49,205 nt of DNA from SAR202 cluster bacterium bin90 (GCA_002238855.1 MPND01000028.1:1-49205), one strand, 5' to 3'. Counted from the stretch's first letter, positions 1 to 8,018 are shown. Notes: generated by a model not told the origin, from the letters alone. Program-made: numbers and translations.

Positions 1-72
1 CGAAGGAAAGACCGCGATGTCCATCCCGGCTTTGGCTACATCAATGCCTACATAGGTCTCTTGCCGTTCCAT
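1..72 (-). CDS. IS110-family transposase, N-terminal fragment cut by window edge
   Basis: Only the first 24 codons are in the window. They read MERQETYVGIDVAKAGMDIA and then VFPS. The YVGIDVAK stretch is the first strand of the RuvC-like DEDD catalytic domain of IS110/IS1111 transposases, and its Asp is the first catalytic residue. The start is taken as the ATG at 72 because AAGGAG (79-84, minus strand) lies 6 nt upstream. The ATG at 78 abuts the Shine-Dalgarno and is less likely. Whether the rest of the transposase is intact is unknown. Confidence 0.85.
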   Translation of the reverse strand, partial: MERQETYVGIDVAKAGMDIAVFPS

Positions 73-93
73 GAGCATCTCCTTTGAATACTG

Positions 94-240
94 GCCCGTC
101 CTTGCAGGATGCGGGCTCGGTCGGCCCAGGCAACTGTTCGGGCTCCATTAGGAAAAGGTGCGGCGACCCTGACTTTCGGTCGGTCTCTGAATGACCAAGG
201 AGATGACGGTCTACCGCACCTCGCTCCACCTCGAAAAGGT
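94..240 (-). ncRNA. Candidate IS110 bridge RNA / structured transposase leader
   Basis: Reading the minus strand upstream of the transposase, several stems are visible. An 8-bp pairing joins 214-221 with 156-163 (AGGTGCGG/CCGCACCT) and continues inward as 208-211 with 165-168 (GACC/GGTC). A hairpin sits inside it (193-196 with 182-185). A 4-bp hairpin lies at 228-240. A two-step hairpin at 94-116 (GCCCG, TCCT, loop, AGGA, CGGGC) lies just upstream of the ribosome binding site. Members of the IS110 group carry a bridge RNA between the left end and the recombinase gene. Assigning that role here is inference from position and structure, and the target- and donor-binding loops have not been identified. 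Confidence 0.45.
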
Positions 241-288
241 CATTGTACATGTCAAAACCAACATACAAGGAGAGGGGGCTTATTGATA

Positions 289-1461
289 TCATGCCATTGG
301 TTTGATGTCGGATGCCTCTAGCAAGGACGCACCGTAGTTTTCCAGGGAACTGTCGCTGACCATGAAGTGCTGCGCCGCAGCGTTAATGTTGCGTAGGCAG
401 CGCTGGAGGACATGGCTGCGGTGAATCGCCGAGCCGCCGGTGTAGCGGAAGGCTTTGGTTACGACATCGACCGCCTCGAATGTCACATGTGCCGAGATTG
501 CGCGCATCTCGGACTGGACTGCCGCACCGGGAACTTGCCCGGAGCAGGTGATCTCGTAGGCGCGCTCGTAGATTTCGTGAGAGAGTGCGCGTGCGGCGCG
601 CAAGCGGAAGTCGCAAGCGGCAATGTCGCCGCGGAATGCCTCGCGGTCGGCAAGACTTGATGTAGGCGGGTTGCCGCGTTTCTTGTTTGGCGCGCTGGCG
701 ATAATTTCATCCAGGGCGCGGCGTGCTATGCCGAGCGCGACCCCGGAGTGCTCGTTAGCGACGAAACCCGGCCTTCCCATTCTGTAAATTGCCGCGCCGC
801 GCCTGGGTTCCCACATCGCGGTCTCCCAGGTGAACTCGGCCGGCACGAATAGTTCCTTAACGGAAATGTCGTTGCTGCCGCTGCCTTCAAGTCCAACGAC
901 ATGCCAGTTGTCGTGTATGTGTCCGTTAGCCACAGGATAGACGAGAGTTAGGCTGTTTTCTTCGGTATTGTCCCTTGCCGGCACTTTTGCGCCCGCGACC
1001 ATCCACTCTGCGTGGCGGACGCCGCTTGCGAAGGGCCACCTGCCTGTGAGGATGTAGCCGCCTTCAACGGGGATTGCCTGTCCTGAGATTGCTGTCGCTG
1101 TGGCGGCAGTGGGGATGCGTCCGTTTGCGAACATCTTGGCGATGGCTGAGTCGCAGAGGAAAGCGCCGGGACGGCCGATCGCTGTTGCGCCAATCATCAA
1201 GCACCAGCCTGCCGCGGCGTCGATGTATGCCAGCTCTTCGATGATTTCGATCTGGGTGACGGGATCGGCTTCCGCGCCGCCGAGGGGCATGGGCAGCTTG
1301 AGTGTGAACAGGCCGGCTTCCCGGATGGCCTCAACGGAGGCAGGCGCGAGCGTACCGAGCCGCTCGGATTCTTCGACACAGTTGGATACGGTGTCACGCA
1401 CGGAGTCCACTGCATTGAGAAGGACTGCGCGCTTTTCATTGCGGTCTGTGGGGAACTTCAT
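289..1461 (-). CDS. Acyl-CoA dehydrogenase-like flavoprotein (possible group D monooxygenase)
   Basis: A 390-aa protein of normal length for the acyl-CoA dehydrogenase superfamily. It has an N-terminal helical part, a middle beta domain (residues about 120-220) and a C-terminal helical bundle with YTGGSAIHRSHVLQRCLRN. That C-terminal pattern is typical of the Acyl-CoA_dh_2 group, which includes two-component flavin-dependent monooxygenases such as HsaA and DszC as well as true dehydrogenases. I see no obvious catalytic Glu of the classical dehydrogenases, so a monooxygenase or another flavin role is plausible; the substrate is unknown. The IS110 end starts within a few bases of its stop codon, but the C-terminus looks complete. 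Confidence 0.8.
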   Translation of the reverse strand: MKFPTDRNEKRAVLLNAVDSVRDTVSNCVEESERLGTLAPASVEAIREAGLFTLKLPMPLGGAEADPVTQIEIIEELAYIDAAAGWCLMIGATAIGRPGAFLCDSAIAKMFANGRIPTAATATAISGQAIPVEGGYILTGRWPFASGVRHAEWMVAGAKVPARDNTEENSLTLVYPVANGHIHDNWHVVGLEGSGSNDISVKELFVPAEFTWETAMWEPRRGAAIYRMGRPGFVANEHSGVALGIARRALDEIIASAPNKKRGNPPTSSLADREAFRGDIAACDFRLRAARALSHEIYERAYEITCSGQVPGAAVQSEMRAISAHVTFEAVDVVTKAFRYTGGSAIHRSHVLQRCLRNINAAAQHFMVSDSSLENYGASLLEASDIKPMA

Positions 1462-1527
1462 TCTTATACCTTAACACTTAACATAGGGTCTGGCATCAAT
1501 GGACCAGATCGAGAGGCGTGTGATGGT

Positions 1528-2583
1528 TCAGGGTAAGGATACAAGCAGCGATATAGCATCCTGGCGCTGGTTCTGGTTCAGACCGGGCAGGCGCAATGAG
1601 GCGCTGAGATCGGCCTTGGCGCGGTCCGTGGAGCCGATGCGAGCCATGATTTTGCCGCGCGTGTAGAAGGCTTGGCCGCTGAGCGAGTCTAATTCTACGG
1701 CGCGGTCTGCATGCTCCAACGCTCCCATCGCGTTGCCGTCCTGAAGCAGTCGCTCGGCGCGAATGACGAGGATCTGAGACTGCTGGGCTTCGGAGACGTC
1801 CGTGCCTATGTACCAGATCAGCACTCCCAGTAAGACAACGAAAGCAGGAATCGCGAACCAGCGCATGCCGATCGGGGATTGGGAGGCGATGCGTCGCGTG
1901 AATCCGAGGGGAGTTGCTATAAGCTCATAGGTGTAGCGGGGGGCGAGCGCCAATCCCATGATGAATCCGCCGGCAAGCCCGCCGAAGTGCGCCCAGTTGT
2001 CGATGTTGGGGATCAGCAGGCCTATGGCGAGGTTGATGGCGGCGATGGCTGCCAGGCCTGTGAGGTTGCGCCTGCCCATCTCGCCGAGCGTGTCCCGGTT
2101 TGCCAGGAAGTAGGCGGCGAGTGCGCCCAGGATGCCGAATATTGCGCCGCTTGCGCCCACTGCGATGGCGGTCTTGTTGAACATGTAGCTGAGGACGCCG
2201 CCCGCAAGTCCCGCCAGCAGGTAGATGATGGTGAAGCGGGTGTGCCCATAGACGCCTTCGACGAGCCTACCGAAGATGAAGAGAGCGAAGCAGTTGAAGA
2301 ACAGGTGGAGGAGGTTGGCGTGGAGGAACATGGCGGTGAAGAGACGCCAGTATTCGCCGGTGGCTATGAGCGGGCCGAACATTGCGCCGAAGCGCAGAAG
2401 TACATCCACGTCCTGATTGAGGAAGCCGCCGACCAGTTGCATAAACAGCCAGACGAGGATGTTTATAGCCAGGAGTAGCCAGGTGATGACAACTCTGCCG
2501 TCTGCGCCGGGCAGCGTGAATCCCCTGGTGGGCCTCTCCTGTTCGCTCTCACGCTGAGGGTCGTCGTGCTCGAATTGGTGCAT
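1528..2583 (-). CDS. Rhomboid-family intramembrane serine protease with C-terminal TPR segment
   Basis: The 351-aa protein cleaves membrane proteins within the bilayer, if active. The catalytic serine is in GASGAIFG (Ser about 145) and the partner histidine in NWAHFGG (about 199). The HxxxxHxxxN motif FLHANLLHLFFN (about 87-97) of the second transmembrane helix is present. About six hydrophobic segments span residues 30-205, with a further one at 235-255. Residues about 270-350 form a soluble tail with TPR-like helices (AMGALEHADRAVELD, AFYTRGKIMARIG), which may recruit substrates. It stands alone between divergent and convergent neighbours. Confidence 0.9.
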   Translation of the reverse strand: MHQFEHDDPQRESEQERPTRGFTLPGADGRVVITWLLLAINILVWLFMQLVGGFLNQDVDVLLRFGAMFGPLIATGEYWRLFTAMFLHANLLHLFFNCFALFIFGRLVEGVYGHTRFTIIYLLAGLAGGVLSYMFNKTAIAVGASGAIFGILGALAAYFLANRDTLGEMGRRNLTGLAAIAAINLAIGLLIPNIDNWAHFGGLAGGFIMGLALAPRYTYELIATPLGFTRRIASQSPIGMRWFAIPAFVVLLGVLIWYIGTDVSEAQQSQILVIRAERLLQDGNAMGALEHADRAVELDSLSGQAFYTRGKIMARIGSTDRAKADLSASLRLPGLNQNQRQDAISLLVSLP

Positions 2584-2740
2584 CGCGCCTCCATCGCTGC
2601 TCTGCGCCAGCTTGGTGTCGGCGTTGGGGTATATTCACGATAGCATCAGCGCATCGCAGGTTCAAGGACATGCGCCGCAGCGTAAGGGTGAGCGGTGGTC
2701 GAAATGGCGGCGTTGGCGCAATGGATAGGATAATCGGCGT

Positions 2741-3601
2741 GTGAGTTGTAAAATATCGGCTATGAATGTTCGCGAAGTGACGATAGATGAGCTTGTGGAG
2801 CGGTATCCGGCGCTGCTGTTCGACGCATACGGAGTGCTTTCGTACTCGGTTGGCTTGCTGCCGGGCGCGGCGGAGCTCATAGACAGGCTAAATCGCATTG
2901 GGAAGCCGTACTTTGTGCTGACGAATGATGCTTCTACGCTGCCGGAAAGGCGCGCTGAGCGGTATCGCAAGCAAGGGATGGATATCGAGCCATGGAGGAT
3001 CATCACTTCGGGCAGTCTGCTGACGGGTTATTTCGCGAGACGTGGTTTATGCGGCGCGCGGTGTGCTGTGCTTGGAACCGAGGACAGTGCGGAGTATGTG
3101 CGGCGCGCAGGTGGCGTCGTCGTTTCCGCCGTAGAAGGGTTCGAGGTACTGGTGGTCGGAGACCAGTCAGGATTCGCGTTCGTGGACGGTGTTAATGTGG
3201 TGCTGAGTGCGCTGTTCAGGATGATCGACGCAGGGGATGCGCCTTGCCTCGTGCTGCCGAACCCAGACTTAGTCTACCCATCCAGTGACGAAGGGTTCGG
3301 GATGGCGAGCGGAAGCGTGGCGCTGATAATCGAGGCGGCGTTGCGGCAGCGTTACCCGGAACGGAGCGGGCTTGAGTTCGAGCGGCTGGGTAAGCCGAAC
3401 GGCGCTATATTCGACGAGGCGCTGGGGCGGACGGGCACAATGGACATGGTGATGCTTGGAGATGCGCTGGAGACGGACATCCGGGGGGCGAATGCGTTCG
3501 GGATTGATTCGGCGCTGGTCGCGGGTGGGGTTACGCCTTCGGAGGGGCTGAGTGGTGGGGTGGATGTGCCTACTTACTGGGTGCGGGGGCTGACACAATA
3601 G
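2741..3601 (+). CDS. HAD-superfamily hydrolase, NagD-like (HAD-IIA)
   Basis: A 286-aa HAD protein with the C2 cap of the NagD group. Motif I is LFDAYGVL (about 29), motif II VLTNDAS (about 61), the motif III lysine is in GKPNGAIFDEAL, and motif IV is MLGDALETDIRGA. The second Asp of motif I, the usual general acid in DxD phosphatases, is a Tyr here, so phosphatase activity is uncertain. A GTG start at 2741 has AGGA 10 nt upstream. The ATG at 2762 (MNVREVTIDEL) is an equally reasonable start. Confidence 0.85.
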   Translation: MSCKISAMNVREVTIDELVERYPALLFDAYGVLSYSVGLLPGAAELIDRLNRIGKPYFVLTNDASTLPERRAERYRKQGMDIEPWRIITSGSLLTGYFARRGLCGARCAVLGTEDSAEYVRRAGGVVVSAVEGFEVLVVGDQSGFAFVDGVNVVLSALFRMIDAGDAPCLVLPNPDLVYPSSDEGFGMASGSVALIIEAALRQRYPERSGLEFERLGKPNGAIFDEALGRTGTMDMVMLGDALETDIRGANAFGIDSALVAGGVTPSEGLSGGVDVPTYWVRGLTQ

Positions 3602-3662
3602 ACAGGATTTGGAGGATGGGGTAGGGTGAGGCGGATTATTGAAATATCCAGAGGGAATGTGA

Positions 3663-4805
3663 ATGATTAAGAACTTTTCGGTGCTTTATGTGGGGAATAT
3701 CGACCTTGAGGATGTGGGGAGCGACGGCAAGCCCGCGGACGAGAGGCGATATCCGAATGAACGGCTGATGCAGAGCATGGATACGGCGGAGCAGGTTGCC
3801 GGGCTGATGGACGATCTGGGCTTTTATGCGCTGTGGATGGCGGAGCATCACTTCCAGCGGGAGGGGTACGAGACGATACCGAACCTGATCCTGATGGGGA
3901 CGCATCTTGCCGGACAGACGAAGCAGCTGAAGTTCGGGTGCGCGTTCAATATCGTGCCGATGTGGCATCCGGTGCGGCTTGCCGAGGACTACGCGATGGC
4001 GGACATCCTGACGGACGGGCGCATCATCTTCGGCGTGGGGCGTGGGTATCATAGCCGGGAGGTGGAGTCGTTTGGCGCGCCGGTTATCGACAACGATGCG
4101 AACCGAGAGTTGTTCGAGGAGCAGATGGAGATCATCTTCAAGGCGTTCAACGAGGATTCATTTTCGCATAAGGGGAAGTATTTCACGATTCCGCCGGATG
4201 TGGAGTATCGCGGGTACGACCTGGAGGAGGTTACGCTGGTGCCGCGTCCGAAGAACATGCCGGTGCAGATGTGGCAGCCGATCGTGAGCGGTCGGACGAT
4301 TGACTTCATCGCGCGCAACGGGATCAACGGTGTGGTCGGGCTGACGGGGGAGTCGCTGGTCGAGGGGATTTTCGAGCAGTACAAGGAGGCGAACGCGAAG
4401 TATGGGCGCGACCTGGAGCTTGGCGAGAACCTTGCGCTCGAGGTGGGGTTCTATATCGCCGATAGCCAGGAAGAGGCGATGAACAAGCTACGCCCGTTCC
4501 ACGACGAGCGGTACAAGTGGTTCGCGCCCTTCGGGTTCGTGCGATACGCGGATGAGCAGGGGCGCGTGTGGGGGACGCCGGGTGCGCCGGCGAGAACGCC
4601 GCATATCGAGGACGGGGTGCAGCAGAGGGCGTGGATTTGCGGGACGGCTGAGGAGTTCGTGGCGTTCCTGCGGGAGCTGGAGGAGAAGTACCCGGCGCTG
4701 GAGCATGTGATACTGCACTGGGCTGAGGGGATGCCGCGGGCGGAGTTCATGGAGCAACTGCGGTTGTTTGCAGATGGGGTGATGGGGGAGTTTGTGGGGA
4801 GGTAG
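3663..4805 (+). CDS. LLM-class flavin-dependent oxidoreductase (luciferase-like)
   Basis: A 380-aa TIM-barrel flavoprotein of the bacterial luciferase superfamily. Recognisable blocks are LGFYALWMAEHHF (the WxxEHHF block), the strand ending FGVGRGYHSREVESFG, and the QMWQPIVSGRTIDFIARNGINGVV stretch that lines the flavin site. The late insertion and C-terminal barrel helices are present, so the length is normal. Members use FMNH2 or F420H2; which applies here cannot be told. GAGGG precedes the ATG. Such oxidoreductases are abundant in SAR202-type genomes. Confidence 0.9.
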   Translation: MIKNFSVLYVGNIDLEDVGSDGKPADERRYPNERLMQSMDTAEQVAGLMDDLGFYALWMAEHHFQREGYETIPNLILMGTHLAGQTKQLKFGCAFNIVPMWHPVRLAEDYAMADILTDGRIIFGVGRGYHSREVESFGAPVIDNDANRELFEEQMEIIFKAFNEDSFSHKGKYFTIPPDVEYRGYDLEEVTLVPRPKNMPVQMWQPIVSGRTIDFIARNGINGVVGLTGESLVEGIFEQYKEANAKYGRDLELGENLALEVGFYIADSQEEAMNKLRPFHDERYKWFAPFGFVRYADEQGRVWGTPGAPARTPHIEDGVQQRAWICGTAEEFVAFLRELEEKYPALEHVILHWAEGMPRAEFMEQLRLFADGVMGEFVGR

Positions 4806-4828
4806 GATAGACAGGATGGAGGGCTGAA

Positions 4829-5218
4829 ATGAAGGTTCGAGGGGTCGTTAAGGGGAAGACAATAGTATTGGATGACGTGGCGGGATTGTCGGAAGGGCAA
4901 GGGGTGGAGGTTGAGATCCGAGCAAAAGACAGAGATAGACCAGATAAGAATCTGGCAGTCTTTGAGCGCTTGGAAGACCGCATGGGACTGGAACAATATC
5001 GCAAGTGGGCTGTGATTCAGGACGCTAAGCTCGCTGGCACTTACGATACTTTGGGGGAAGCGCAGGAAGCCGCGACCAGGCACTTTGGAAGCGAGCCGTG
5101 TCTCATCAGGCAATTTGGCGCACATCCCAGAGTGTATTATCGCCCAACAACATACACGCCAGTGCCTAGAGAATTCTCCGAGCAGATTGAGGTCACTTTG
5201 GTAAATGCCGACGATTAG
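4829..5218 (+). CDS. Small protein with DUF104/antitoxin-like N-terminus
   Basis: A 129-aa protein. The first 30 residues (MKVRGVVKGKTIVLDDVAGL, then EGQGVEVEI) follow the DUF104/AbrB-like pattern in which a short beta unit ends in a V-E-V-E-I strand. The second half carries KLAGTYDTLGEAQEAATRHFG and then PCLIRQFG, a motif I associate with small DUF5678-like proteins. Its end overlaps the start of the aspartic protease gene by 14 bp, so the two are translationally coupled. The function is unknown; an antitoxin, adaptor or substrate of the protease is possible. GGAGG lies just upstream of the ATG. Confidence 0.7.
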   Translation: MKVRGVVKGKTIVLDDVAGLSEGQGVEVEIRAKDRDRPDKNLAVFERLEDRMGLEQYRKWAVIQDAKLAGTYDTLGEAQEAATRHFGSEPCLIRQFGAHPRVYYRPTTYTPVPREFSEQIEVTLVNADD

Positions 5219-5669
5219 TCTGCGGCTGGGGATTCAGGGTCTGTCTACCACTGATGCGCTGGAGTTCTTCGGACCAACGCTCCAAGTGGGAATCCGGCGT
5301 CACGAATCCGACTCAACGACAGAGACTGGAGGCGAATCCGGTATTTTGCAAATGCGGTATCTTGCGCTGATTGATACCGGGGCCCGTGACAGTGGAATTG
5401 ATTCTACTCTCGCAGAAGAATTAGGACTTGTCCACGCAGAAGACGTGGAGCGGAGAGCGGTCGGCATTCTAGGGGTGGGTTTCGTGGATGTGTATCTTGC
5501 TCAGATTTCCATACCTGAACTTGGGTTTTCTATAGCCGGGCGATTCCCGGGCGTTCACCTGGCGGAGGGTGGGCAGCCTTATCGCGCACTTATCGGCAGG
5601 GACATTCTGACGAACTTCGCGATGGTGTACGATGGGCGAAGTGGAACTGTCACTTTGAGCAACGAATAA
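5205..5669 (+). CDS. Retropepsin-like (clan AA) aspartic protease
   Basis: A 154-aa protein with the single-domain retropepsin layout. The catalytic motif is LALIDTGARDSGID (Asp about 58, DTGA as in retroviral proteases). A hydrophobic strand with VGILGVGFVDVYLAQISIP follows, then the second conserved block ALIGRDILTNFAMVYDGRSG. Such enzymes act as homodimers. The family and its catalytic Asp are clear, but the substrate is not. It overlaps the upstream small gene by 14 bp, and the two form a compact unit followed by a long hairpin. Confidence 0.8.
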   Translation: MPTISLRLGIQGLSTTDALEFFGPTLQVGIRRHESDSTTETGGESGILQMRYLALIDTGARDSGIDSTLAEELGLVHAEDVERRAVGILGVGFVDVYLAQISIPELGFSIAGRFPGVHLAEGGQPYRALIGRDILTNFAMVYDGRSGTVTLSNE

Positions 5670-5689
5670 ATGTCGGAGACGATTTTGGT

Positions 5690-5722
5690 GATTTCAGTGA
5701 GGTCTTCAACAGACCTGAAATC
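5690..5722 (+). terminator. Stem-loop after the protease gene (possible terminator)
   Basis: GATTTCA (5690-5696) pairs with TGAAATC (5716-5722), and GGTCT (5701-5705) pairs with AGACC (5711-5715) around a TCAAC loop. Four unpaired bases on the left arm separate the two stems. There is no U-run, so it may terminate transcription through another mechanism or protect the mRNA 3' end. Confidence 0.45.
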
Positions 5723-5750
5723 GAGAAGCCAGCTAAAGCAGAGGGACTAA

Positions 5751-6545
5751 ATGAGCACACTTGAGGGGAGTCCGAATCCGTTTGGGGGTTTTGTGGTGAA
5801 TCCGGGGGCGCTGCCGGTGGAGGCTGGGCGGTTCAGGCGGCGGCTGGCGGATGCGATGGATGACTGGGAGGATGTTGGGTACAAGGTGGCGTGGCTGGAG
5901 GTGCCGCTTGCGAATGCGGAGCTTGTGCCTGTGGCTGCCGAGGCGGGGTTCCGGTACCATCACGCGGATGAGGACTATGTGATGATGACGCTGCAGATCG
6001 AGAAGGGGGCGTACATCCCGCCTCATGCGACGCACTACATTGGAGCGGGTGGCGTGGTTATCAGCGAGGACCGGCAGTTGCTGGTGGTGTCGGAGCGGCA
6101 TCAGATTCGTCCTCGGAGCGGGCCTTCTTACAAGCTGCCGGGCGGGGCGCTGGTGCAGGGGGAACACTTGGCGGACGGCGTGGTGCGCGAGGTGCTGGAG
6201 GAGACGGGTGTGCGGACGCGGTTCGAGGCGGTGGTGTGCCTGCGGCACTGGCATGGCTATCGCTATGGCAAGTCGGACATCTACTTTGTGTGCAGGCTGT
6301 CGCCGCTGAGTCGCGAGATCACGATGCAGGAGGAGGAGCTGGAGGCGGCGCTGTGGATGCCGGTGGACGAGTATCTTGGAGCGGATACGGTGCATAACTT
6401 CAACAAGACTATCGTTTCGGCTGCGCTGAACTCGGAGGGGGTTACGCCGGGATTCATCGAGGGGTATGGCGACAGGCACCAGTTCGAGTTCTTCCTGCCT
6501 AAAGGTCTGACGCCGGGTGGTGTGGAATACGAGGAGACGCCGTAG
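5751..6545 (+). CDS. Nudix hydrolase with NUDT6-like N-terminal domain
   Basis: A 264-aa protein. Residues about 1-95 resemble the pre-Nudix domain of eukaryotic NUDT6 and plant NUDT2/8-type proteins, with VAWLEVPLANAELVPVAAEA, GFRYHHADEDYVMM and an HATHYIGAGG junction. The Nudix box is complete: GALVQGE, seven residues, then REVLEETGV. This box binds the catalytic metal and predicts cleavage of a nucleoside diphosphate linked to another group. The substrate cannot be read from sequence. The tail (about 225-264) ends in a Pro/Gly-rich segment. Confidence 0.88.
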   Translation: MSTLEGSPNPFGGFVVNPGALPVEAGRFRRRLADAMDDWEDVGYKVAWLEVPLANAELVPVAAEAGFRYHHADEDYVMMTLQIEKGAYIPPHATHYIGAGGVVISEDRQLLVVSERHQIRPRSGPSYKLPGGALVQGEHLADGVVREVLEETGVRTRFEAVVCLRHWHGYRYGKSDIYFVCRLSPLSREITMQEEELEAALWMPVDEYLGADTVHNFNKTIVSAALNSEGVTPGFIEGYGDRHQFEFFLPKGLTPGGVEYEETP

Positions 6546-6582
6546 GGGAGTTTTCAGTTATCGGTGGTCAGTTATAAGAGTG

Positions 6583-6604
6583 GTTCGACAGGCTCACCGC
6601 GAAC
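6583..6604. repeat. Dispersed element with CGACAGGCTCA core
   Basis: GTTCG (6583-6587) and CGAAC (6600-6604) flank ACAGGCTCACCG, forming a small palindrome between the Nudix and nucleoside hydrolase genes. A degenerate copy with the same GCGACAGGCTCA core lies near 19027-19050. Similar palindromes are scattered in other Chloroflexota genomes, from memory and not checked. Confidence 0.5.
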
Positions 6605-6639
6605 GGATGCAGGCAGTATAGACAGGATAGAGGATTGAG

Positions 6640-7590
6640 ATGGCGCAGGTTAAGCGGGTGATTATTGACGCGGACCCGGGTATTGACGACACGGCGGCGA
6701 TCCTGATGGCGCTGGCGAGCGACAAGCTGCAGGTGGAGGCGTTTACGACTGTCCATGGGAATGCGTCTGTGGAGCAGTGTACTGTTAATACGCTGCGAAT
6801 CCTGGAGGCGGCTGGTCGCGCGGACATTCCGGTGTACCAAGGGGTTGGGAGAACGCTGACTTATCACGAGCCGAGATACGCGCCGCATATTCATGGGGAG
6901 GATGGGATTGGAGATATAGACTGGCCGATGCCCACGACGGAGATCAAGAAGAGGCATGCGGTGCCGGAGCTTATTGACAGAGTTTTGGCGTCGCCGGGCG
7001 AGCTGACGATTCTGGCAATCGGCAGGCAGACGAATGTGGCGCTTGCGGCGAGCATCGAGCCGCGATTCGCGGAGTCGGTGGCGGAGATCGTAGTGATGGG
7101 CGGGTCGCTGTTTCAGCCGGGGAATGTGACACCACTTGCGACGGCGAACATCGCAGGAGACCCTGAGGCGGCAGATGCGGTGTATCGGTCGGGCGCACGG
7201 GTTACGCAGGTGGGACTGGATGTCTGCAACCACGTGGAGGTGTCGGGGGCGCAGCAGCAGAGGGTTTGGGAGGCGGGTACGCCGGCGACGAAGATGCTGG
7301 AGGCTTCGACACGGTTCATCAGCCGGGCTTATCTGAATGACAACAGGCTGCACAATCCGGACGGAGTGCAGTACTCGGACCTGAGCCCTACGGCTTATAC
7401 GATTGCGCCGGAGTTGTTCGGGCTGACACCGATGCATGTGCGCGTGGAAACGCAGGGAGAGTTCGCCAGGGGCTTCACGGTGGCAGACCTGCGGAAAAAT
7501 TCGACTGCGGAGCCGAATGTGTCGGTGGCAATGGAGGTGGATGCGGACGCTGTGACGGAGCTGTGGGCGGAATTGGTGAGCGGGATTTAG
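6640..7590 (+). CDS. Inosine/uridine-preferring nucleoside hydrolase family protein
   Basis: A 316-aa member of the IUNH family, which cleaves the N-glycosidic bond of ribonucleosides. The Ca-binding motif IIDADPGIDDTAAI is at residues about 8-21. A glycine-rich VVMGGSLFQPGNVTP block and the NIAGDPEAAD block (about 170-180) are also present. The length is typical. The start ATG follows AGAGGA. The substrate base is not predictable. It may salvage nucleosides; no transporter is adjacent. Confidence 0.9.
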   Translation: MAQVKRVIIDADPGIDDTAAILMALASDKLQVEAFTTVHGNASVEQCTVNTLRILEAAGRADIPVYQGVGRTLTYHEPRYAPHIHGEDGIGDIDWPMPTTEIKKRHAVPELIDRVLASPGELTILAIGRQTNVALAASIEPRFAESVAEIVVMGGSLFQPGNVTPLATANIAGDPEAADAVYRSGARVTQVGLDVCNHVEVSGAQQQRVWEAGTPATKMLEASTRFISRAYLNDNRLHNPDGVQYSDLSPTAYTIAPELFGLTPMHVRVETQGEFARGFTVADLRKNSTAEPNVSVAMEVDADAVTELWAELVSGI

Positions 7591-7634
7591 ATTTCTGGGT
7601 TCCGCTTCTGCATGGAATTTGCGCCCCGCAGTTA

Positions 7635-7668
7635 GATGTTGCAACCGTTACCTGATGTGCAACATCAG
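7635..7668. terminator. Nested hairpins between convergent genes
   Basis: GATGTTGCA (7635-7643) and TGCAACATC (7658-7666) form a 9-bp stem. CTGATGT (7652-7658) and ACATCAG (7662-7668) form an alternative 7-bp stem with a 3-nt loop. It sits between the nucleoside hydrolase stop and the stop of the opposing small gene, which suggests termination, but no U-run follows. Confidence 0.4.
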
Positions 7669-7862
7669 TCACTCCATATTCCCAATTGCCTCAGTAGCTC
7701 TGGGTTACCCGTTTTCCCGAACACCCTATAGGCTCGGTGTACTGCGAGTTCGCGCTCAACGTCGCCTTTTGCTGACTCTGGCAGATGAATCTCGCCATCA
7801 GGCGAAATGATCAGTGGGTCAAGGATATCACCGTGCGGCGAATTGCGAGATTTTTCGCTCAT
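7665..7862 (-). CDS. Hypothetical small protein, 65 aa
   Basis: I do not recognise a family. The composition looks like a real soluble protein: acidic and basic residues are mixed, there is no low-complexity bias, and the C-terminal helix reads NPELLRQLGIWSD. GAGGAA lies 7 nt upstream of the ATG. The gene is convergent with the nucleoside hydrolase and its stop overlaps the hairpin region. It could be spurious because of its size. Confidence 0.45.
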   Translation of the reverse strand: MSEKSRNSPHGDILDPLIISPDGEIHLPESAKGDVERELAVHRAYRVFGKTGNPELLRQLGIWSD

Positions 7863-8018
7863 GTCAATTCCTCAGCCTTGTCTCGTGCTGGCTTCAATGT
7901 GAGAGCATTGTAGCAGTTTCCGGATTGGGTATCGCTTTTGGGATGCTGGTATAATGGCACGAGGCGCCGTGTGGCTGGAACTGTCTGTATCCAACGAAAT
8001 GACTCACGTCGAGCTATT

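Larger units (their letters stand above)
1..288 (-). mobile_element. Left end of an IS110-family insertion sequence (partial)
   Basis: A minus-strand transposase start (72 down to the window edge) is preceded by about 210 bp without a convincing gene, and then the stop codon of the acyl-CoA dehydrogenase-like gene at 289. IS110 elements lack terminal inverted repeats and carry a non-coding leader of this size, so the element boundary probably lies between about 240 and 288. The exact end and the core dinucleotide cannot be fixed without the other end or an empty site. Confidence 0.7.

Noticed and set aside
1879..2478. Plus-strand frame over the rhomboid gene
   Set aside because: Glu/Gly/Val-biased translation with no start signal; the opposite strand encodes the rhomboid catalytic residues.
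2700..2762. tRNA-like segment GGCGCAATGGATAGGATAA before the HAD gene
   Set aside because: Resembles a D-arm but no acceptor stem or T-arm can be formed.
6568..7644. Long minus-strand open frame opposite the nucleoside hydrolase
   Set aside because: Extremely Arg/His-rich, no recognisable domain, and fully antisense to a clear gene.
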